Shown piece by piece: positions 60,240 through 64,000 of a DNA stretch of 64,000 nt; the first letter of the stretch is position 1, and each line of letters begins with the position of its first letter. The translations under genes and the position numbers were made by a program. The notes beneath the pieces are model-generated. The model made no database searches and was not told the DNA's origin. It saw nothing but the letters and a program-made list of their open reading frames with translations. Origin of the DNA: Caldilineaceae bacterium (GTDB lineage: Bacteria > Chloroflexota > Anaerolineae > Caldilineales > Caldilineaceae); the NCBI GenBank assembly GCA_020846635.1, contig JADLDO010000048.1:124001-188000 (forward strand), written 5' to 3'.

Positions 60240-63200
60240 GCCATCACTCCTGCGGATGCACGCGTTGCCACCACGATGCCGCCCTCTTTTGTTTGGATGA
60301 AGGCGAGCGTAGCCAATGGCCCGCCGGTCTCCAACTCGGAGACGACCTCTCCGGTGCTGTCGAGCCATTGCACAAGACCGCTTTTTTCCGCCAGCATGAT
60401 ACGCAAGCCACTAGGCCCTTCGATTAAGCGCAAGTGGGTTGGGGGCGTGGCATGACGGTGGAGCCAAACCACCTGCCCTGCGCTGTCCAGGCAGTATGTA
60501 CTCTGGATGGCACTGCACGCCAGCAGTTCTTCGATGCCGTCGCCATTGACATCCGCAGCAGCCAATCCGGTCACGGTGTCTGCCGTGTAGAAGACATGCT
60601 GCAATTTACCCTCTGCGTCAACCACCTGAATCGAACCATCACGACAGCCAAATGCCGTGTGATAGGTTCCATCTGCCTGGCGCGCCACGGCGACATGGGT
60701 TACGCCTGGCGATTGCACCGTGTTGTGCTGCCAGAGCTTCTGGCCCTGATTGTCCACGCCAGACCACCAATAATACTCGGTGGCTGCGACCAGTTCCAGC
60801 TTGCCATCATTGTTCAGGTCTGCCACCGCGCCCGCAGCCGAGGCGTGGACACTTTCAAATTGCCAGAGCTTCTTGCCCTCAGCCGATAGCGCGTAGTAGT
60901 GCCAGTTTTCGGCCCCGGCGATGATCTCATCGCGACCATCGCCGTTGATGTCGGCGGTAAGCAGCACGCGCACAATGCCGTCACGTTTGTAGTAGGGAAT
61001 GGCGTATTCCCACAGCACCGTACCGTTGGCGTCCAGCGCTGTCACCTTGCTCGCCGAGGAACCGGCGATGATCGTCGGCGTGCCGTCCGCGCCTTGTATG
61101 ACTGCCAATGCGGTAACTTTTCCTTCGATTTGGGTTGACCAGCGCGTTGTGCCATCTGTGGCGAGTCGCGTCACATGACCCTGATCGTCGCCTGTGACAA
61201 TGCCCGCTTCGCCGCCATTTGGGAGAGGAGAGAGTACCGATACGGTTTGCCCCGGCAGGCTTTGCCACTGCGGCGCGGTCACGGCGCGAGCCGCTGTCTG
61301 TGCAGCGTGGCTGCCCGGTGCTTCGGCCTTTTGCCACCACTCTGTCAGAATTTCTTGCAGAGTCGTGCTGCGCTCGTCATTCCGGCCATCCTGCGCGGGG
61401 GCGACGATCTGAAAAGTGTGTTTACCCGGCGGGACGCTAAAGGTGATGCTGCCCTCCTCTCGTCCCACAGAGCGGAGCCAGCCATCGACTTGAACAGAGG
61501 ATGCGTCGAGATCGATAAAGCGGAGCAGGGTTGCACGGCTGGCGATCACTTCGCCTTGTAAGCTGGTTAAGTCCAGCGCAAGGTGAACAGGGTACTCAGC
61601 CTCGAAGAAGGGGCTGCCCAGCGTCAAGTGCGTTGCCTGCACAAGTGATACCTCTTGCGGCCCCAATGCCCACAATTCGGCGTCGGTTTGCAGCCCATCT
61701 GTGGCCGCGGCCCCGGCTTCTTTCACCCCTAGCCATAGTAATCCCGCTGCTTCTTGCACCAATACCGAACCGGCGCTCTGCTGCCTGGCGGACAAGGGCG
61801 CATCCGCGGCCCTGTGCGGTTGCAGCAGATTCAGGAAGAATTCCTGCTCGCCCACCCGGAGGTGGCGGCTGCGATTTTGGCTGAGCACTTTGACGACGGG
61901 TTCAGCGTGGGGATAGACGCTCCAATCGGCAGTGCTAAAGTGATCCTCGCTCAAGCTCTGGCTGGCCCCATCCAAGTTGCTAAGGGTTAGGTGGCGATCC
62001 TGTTGGCTCACCACCAGCCGCGCCGGGTCGAGTTGCGTTTCGCCAAGCACGCGCCACATCGCCCGGAAATCATAGGCTTCGTCAGCCAGGGCGCGCATGG
62101 CATCGATCACCAGGAAATAACCGCCCTTGCGCCAGAGGATGTTGCGCTCCCAATCGACGCCGCCATACTTTTTCACGGTCGTACGGCTGAAGCCCGACTT
62201 GGGCAGATCCACCACATAGTCGCACCAGGTAAAGGGCGGCATCTGCGAGCTACGCCCGCCGGACAAGGGCAAGACCCCTGTGTGAAAATTAGGCGATGAG
62301 CAGTAGTAATCGCCATCCGCCAGCCAAATACGCTCCAGCGCGGTCAGGCGGATCAGGGCGTTACAGTCATAATGTTTGTGCCCGCCGACGGCTAACCCAT
62401 CCAACAGCAGATATTCACTGGACGGATCAAAGTCGCTGCGAAAGACTATCTTGTCATAGGCGCGATCCGCGGGCAAAACTGCATCGCCATCAAACGAAGC
62501 ATGGAAGGTCGGGTCCAGCGGCGTGACATGCGCGCCGGTCAGTTCGATTGGCTCCACAGCTTCTACATCGGTGCGATACGCGCCCAGGCTGCCGGTTCCC
62601 GTTGGCATTTCGCGCTCATAGTTGGTGTTCTCTAAGGCCCATTGATAGCGACCATCCTGGTAATACCAGGCTGCCGCGGCCAGAATTGGAAATTCGGAAC
62701 CCCATCCATAGACCTGGGCGGTATCGCCATAGGAACTCTGATAGCCCAGGTTGTCCATCGAATCAATGGCAAGGTTGCAAATGGAGCGCACATGCCCTTC
62801 GTCAAAAAAGGCGGGATAGGGGCGGATCAGCGCATATTCGAGGGTGTGTCCCAGCGTCAGCCATTGATAGCCATTGCTGTTTTCATGCGAGCGCGCGCTG
62901 TGGCTCTGCGGCACAAAACATTCATCCGCGACATACATCCAGCGCTCTGCCTCGGCGACCCCATAATAGGTTTGGTAGTAGATGGCAGAGTGGAGCAGAC
63001 CCAGGGCCGCAAAGGTCCAGTGATTGTGGCGGGTGCGTCGATGTAGCACCGCGTCTTTGGCATGGGGCACTGCATCCTCGATAAATTGGGCATAGATGCG
63101 CGTGATGGCTAGACGGTCGGCGTCGGTCATGATGGGCGCAGTTTCGGCGAGGACAAAGGCAGGCATCATGATCGGCAGCCGGAAATCGGCATCCATGCCC

Positions 63201-63988
63201 CACGGCCCACCATATTGCTCGCGGCCTTTCTGGAAATCTTCGTACATCAAATAGGCCAAACGCTTATAAATCTCGGCCCAACCGACATGGCCTGTGGTTG
63301 CGTAAAAGATACCTGCATGGCCCAGCGGGCCTGTAATGCCGCCATGCGCGCTGATCTCAAGCATATGATGCGCTTCTTCGATCTGCTGCGCGATAAAACG
63401 TTCATCCGGCTCTTGGGCCAGCATGGGGACTTTAGCTTGGATTGCTTCGCTTAACTTGATCTCTAGTAAAGGCGGGAGGGAGAGTGTCTTGCCATCCGAA
63501 TGGAGGAAAGCCGATTTCAAAACGGTCAAGAGACGATCCACACTTTGCGCCACGCCGCGGCTATTGCTCCCGCCGATGATGATCATATTGGAGCCGGTTC
63601 CCCACGGGTCGTGTACGGTCTGCAAGACATAGCCGCCCTGTCCGGGATAGCGGCTGTCGACAAAGATTTTGCGGCGCGCATAGAGAGGAGCAAAGAGGCG
63701 GTTGTCGAGCAGATTGCCCAACAAAAGTAGATTCTGGGTTGGCGGCGACCAGGGATCGAGCTGCGTATCGAGGTAGATACGCAGCTCGATCCCTGTCTGC
63801 TGGTGGATTGCGGATTGGATGCGTTGCGCCAGGGCTGCATAGGCGGGACGGTCTGGGATGACGAGTGCAGCCGCCGCACCTGCGGGCGTGATCAACGGCG
63901 TGTCGATGAAAAGCTGTTTGGGTTCTTCAATGTCATTCCAATGAGCATAATGCCGGTGGACTGGGTGCGGCTGACCCGTTTTGGGCAT
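60218..63988 (-). CDS. Heparinase II/III-like lyase fused to FG-GAP/PQQ propeller (may run past window)
   Basis: The frame gives 1256 residues from an ATG at 63988. The frame stays open to the window edge, so the true start may be upstream. The N-terminal ~170 residues (GIELRIYLDTQLDPW, RKIFVDSRYPGQGGYVLQ) look like a carbohydrate-enzyme N-domain of the type seen in alpha-glucuronidases. A helical toroid follows (about 200-470). The heparinase II/III-like beta domain has GGHKHYDCNALIRL near 555 and a YDFRAMWRVLG strand. The last ~330 residues are a propeller with calcium-type motifs DINGDGRDE, DLNNDGKLE and DVNGDGIEE. No signal peptide is visible. It probably cleaves an acidic polysaccharide by beta-elimination. 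Confidence 0.75.
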   Translation of the reverse strand: MPKTGQPHPVHRHYAHWNDIEEPKQLFIDTPLITPAGAAAALVIPDRPAYAALAQRIQSAIHQQTGIELRIYLDTQLDPWSPPTQNLLLLGNLLDNRLFAPLYARRKIFVDSRYPGQGGYVLQTVHDPWGTGSNMIIIGGSNSRGVAQSVDRLLTVLKSAFLHSDGKTLSLPPLLEIKLSEAIQAKVPMLAQEPDERFIAQQIEEAHHMLEISAHGGITGPLGHAGIFYATTGHVGWAEIYKRLAYLMYEDFQKGREQYGGPWGMDADFRLPIMMPAFVLAETAPIMTDADRLAITRIYAQFIEDAVPHAKDAVLHRRTRHNHWTFAALGLLHSAIYYQTYYGVAEAERWMYVADECFVPQSHSARSHENSNGYQWLTLGHTLEYALIRPYPAFFDEGHVRSICNLAIDSMDNLGYQSSYGDTAQVYGWGSEFPILAAAAWYYQDGRYQWALENTNYEREMPTGTGSLGAYRTDVEAVEPIELTGAHVTPLDPTFHASFDGDAVLPADRAYDKIVFRSDFDPSSEYLLLDGLAVGGHKHYDCNALIRLTALERIWLADGDYYCSSPNFHTGVLPLSGGRSSQMPPFTWCDYVVDLPKSGFSRTTVKKYGGVDWERNILWRKGGYFLVIDAMRALADEAYDFRAMWRVLGETQLDPARLVVSQQDRHLTLSNLDGASQSLSEDHFSTADWSVYPHAEPVVKVLSQNRSRHLRVGEQEFFLNLLQPHRAADAPLSARQQSAGSVLVQEAAGLLWLGVKEAGAAATDGLQTDAELWALGPQEVSLVQATHLTLGSPFFEAEYPVHLALDLTSLQGEVIASRATLLRFIDLDASSVQVDGWLRSVGREEGSITFSVPPGKHTFQIVAPAQDGRNDERSTTLQEILTEWWQKAEAPGSHAAQTAARAVTAPQWQSLPGQTVSVLSPLPNGGEAGIVTGDDQGHVTRLATDGTTRWSTQIEGKVTALAVIQGADGTPTIIAGSSASKVTALDANGTVLWEYAIPYYKRDGIVRVLLTADINGDGRDEIIAGAENWHYYALSAEGKKLWQFESVHASAAGAVADLNNDGKLELVAATEYYWWSGVDNQGQKLWQHNTVQSPGVTHVAVARQADGTYHTAFGCRDGSIQVVDAEGKLQHVFYTADTVTGLAAADVNGDGIEELLACSAIQSTYCLDSAGQVVWLHRHATPPTHLRLIEGPSGLRIMLAEKSGLVQWLDSTGEVVSELETGGPLATLAFIQTKEGGIVVATRASAGVMAWPIQQT

Positions 63989-64000
63989 TTGGCGTACCGG

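Noticed and set aside
60240..60368. N-terminal extension of the propeller protein
   Set aside because: It is Arg-rich shadow sequence of the lyase gene; the ATG at 60239 gives a normal N-terminus.
1..64000. tRNA, rRNA, intact insertion sequences, prophage or CRISPR-cas
   Set aside because: No clover-leaf, conserved rRNA block, transposase or Cas motif was recognised by eye; a covariance-model scan could still find a small RNA.

Overview
The window looks like a chromosomal segment of a Chloroflexota bacterium, probably Anaerolineae/Caldilineae-like. This is inferred from the mix of families and not from a marker gene. The pointers are MalT-like and SARP/BTAD regulators with long TPR tails, YsnF/DUF2382 stress proteins, very large secreted proteins built from DUF11-type, cohesin and dockerin modules that end near an aromatic-Leu-Pro motif, several CUT1-type sugar ABC systems without ATPases, and a small FxLRIWL-type protein common in that phylum. 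No rRNA, tRNA, CRISPR array, intact insertion sequence or phage module was recognised.

Region 1 (1-24.3 kb) is a stress, envelope and regulation block. It holds a YhcH-type protein cut by the window edge, two DUF2382 stress proteins, a 2603-residue secreted VWA/DUF11 repeat protein, a MalT-like LuxR regulator, a BON-domain protein, an 18-cysteine four-helix copper-binding protein, an MFS exporter convergent with a secreted SH3b/HExxH peptidase, an HdeD-like membrane protein, and a 1229-residue SARP regulator.

Region 2 (24.5-39.2 kb) begins with a small NHLP/Os1348-like RiPP-precursor candidate and a ferritin-like protein. It continues with an alpha/beta hydrolase and a sugar ABC system divergent from a DeoR regulator, with tandem GTTC-N4-GAAC palindromes between them. 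Next come an M24-fold protein that has lost its metal ligands, an E1-alpha/E1-beta/E2 2-oxoacid dehydrogenase operon, an NAD-dependent epimerase and an intact M24 peptidase.

Region 3 (39.2-51.0 kb) is a minus-strand sugar or sugar-acid catabolic cluster. Two complete substrate-binding-protein/permease sets, a D-2-hydroxyacid dehydrogenase and an enolase-superfamily dehydratase form one apparent operon. A GntR/FadR regulator, a second hydroxyacid dehydrogenase and an SDR follow it. The GntR promoter and the main operon promoter share a 17-bp operator-like sequence with identical geometry, which suggests a two-target regulon.

Region 4 (51.0-64.0 kb) holds a 1759-residue secreted M36 metallopeptidase carrying a cohesin-dockerin-cohesin tail, a DUF2249/radical SAM-SPASM pair, and a beta-propeller protein overlapping a very large heparinase II/III-like lyase with a C-terminal FG-GAP/PQQ propeller. 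That lyase may continue past the window edge. Overall the segment appears devoted to taking up and breaking down complex or acidic carbohydrates, with envelope and stress functions alongside.
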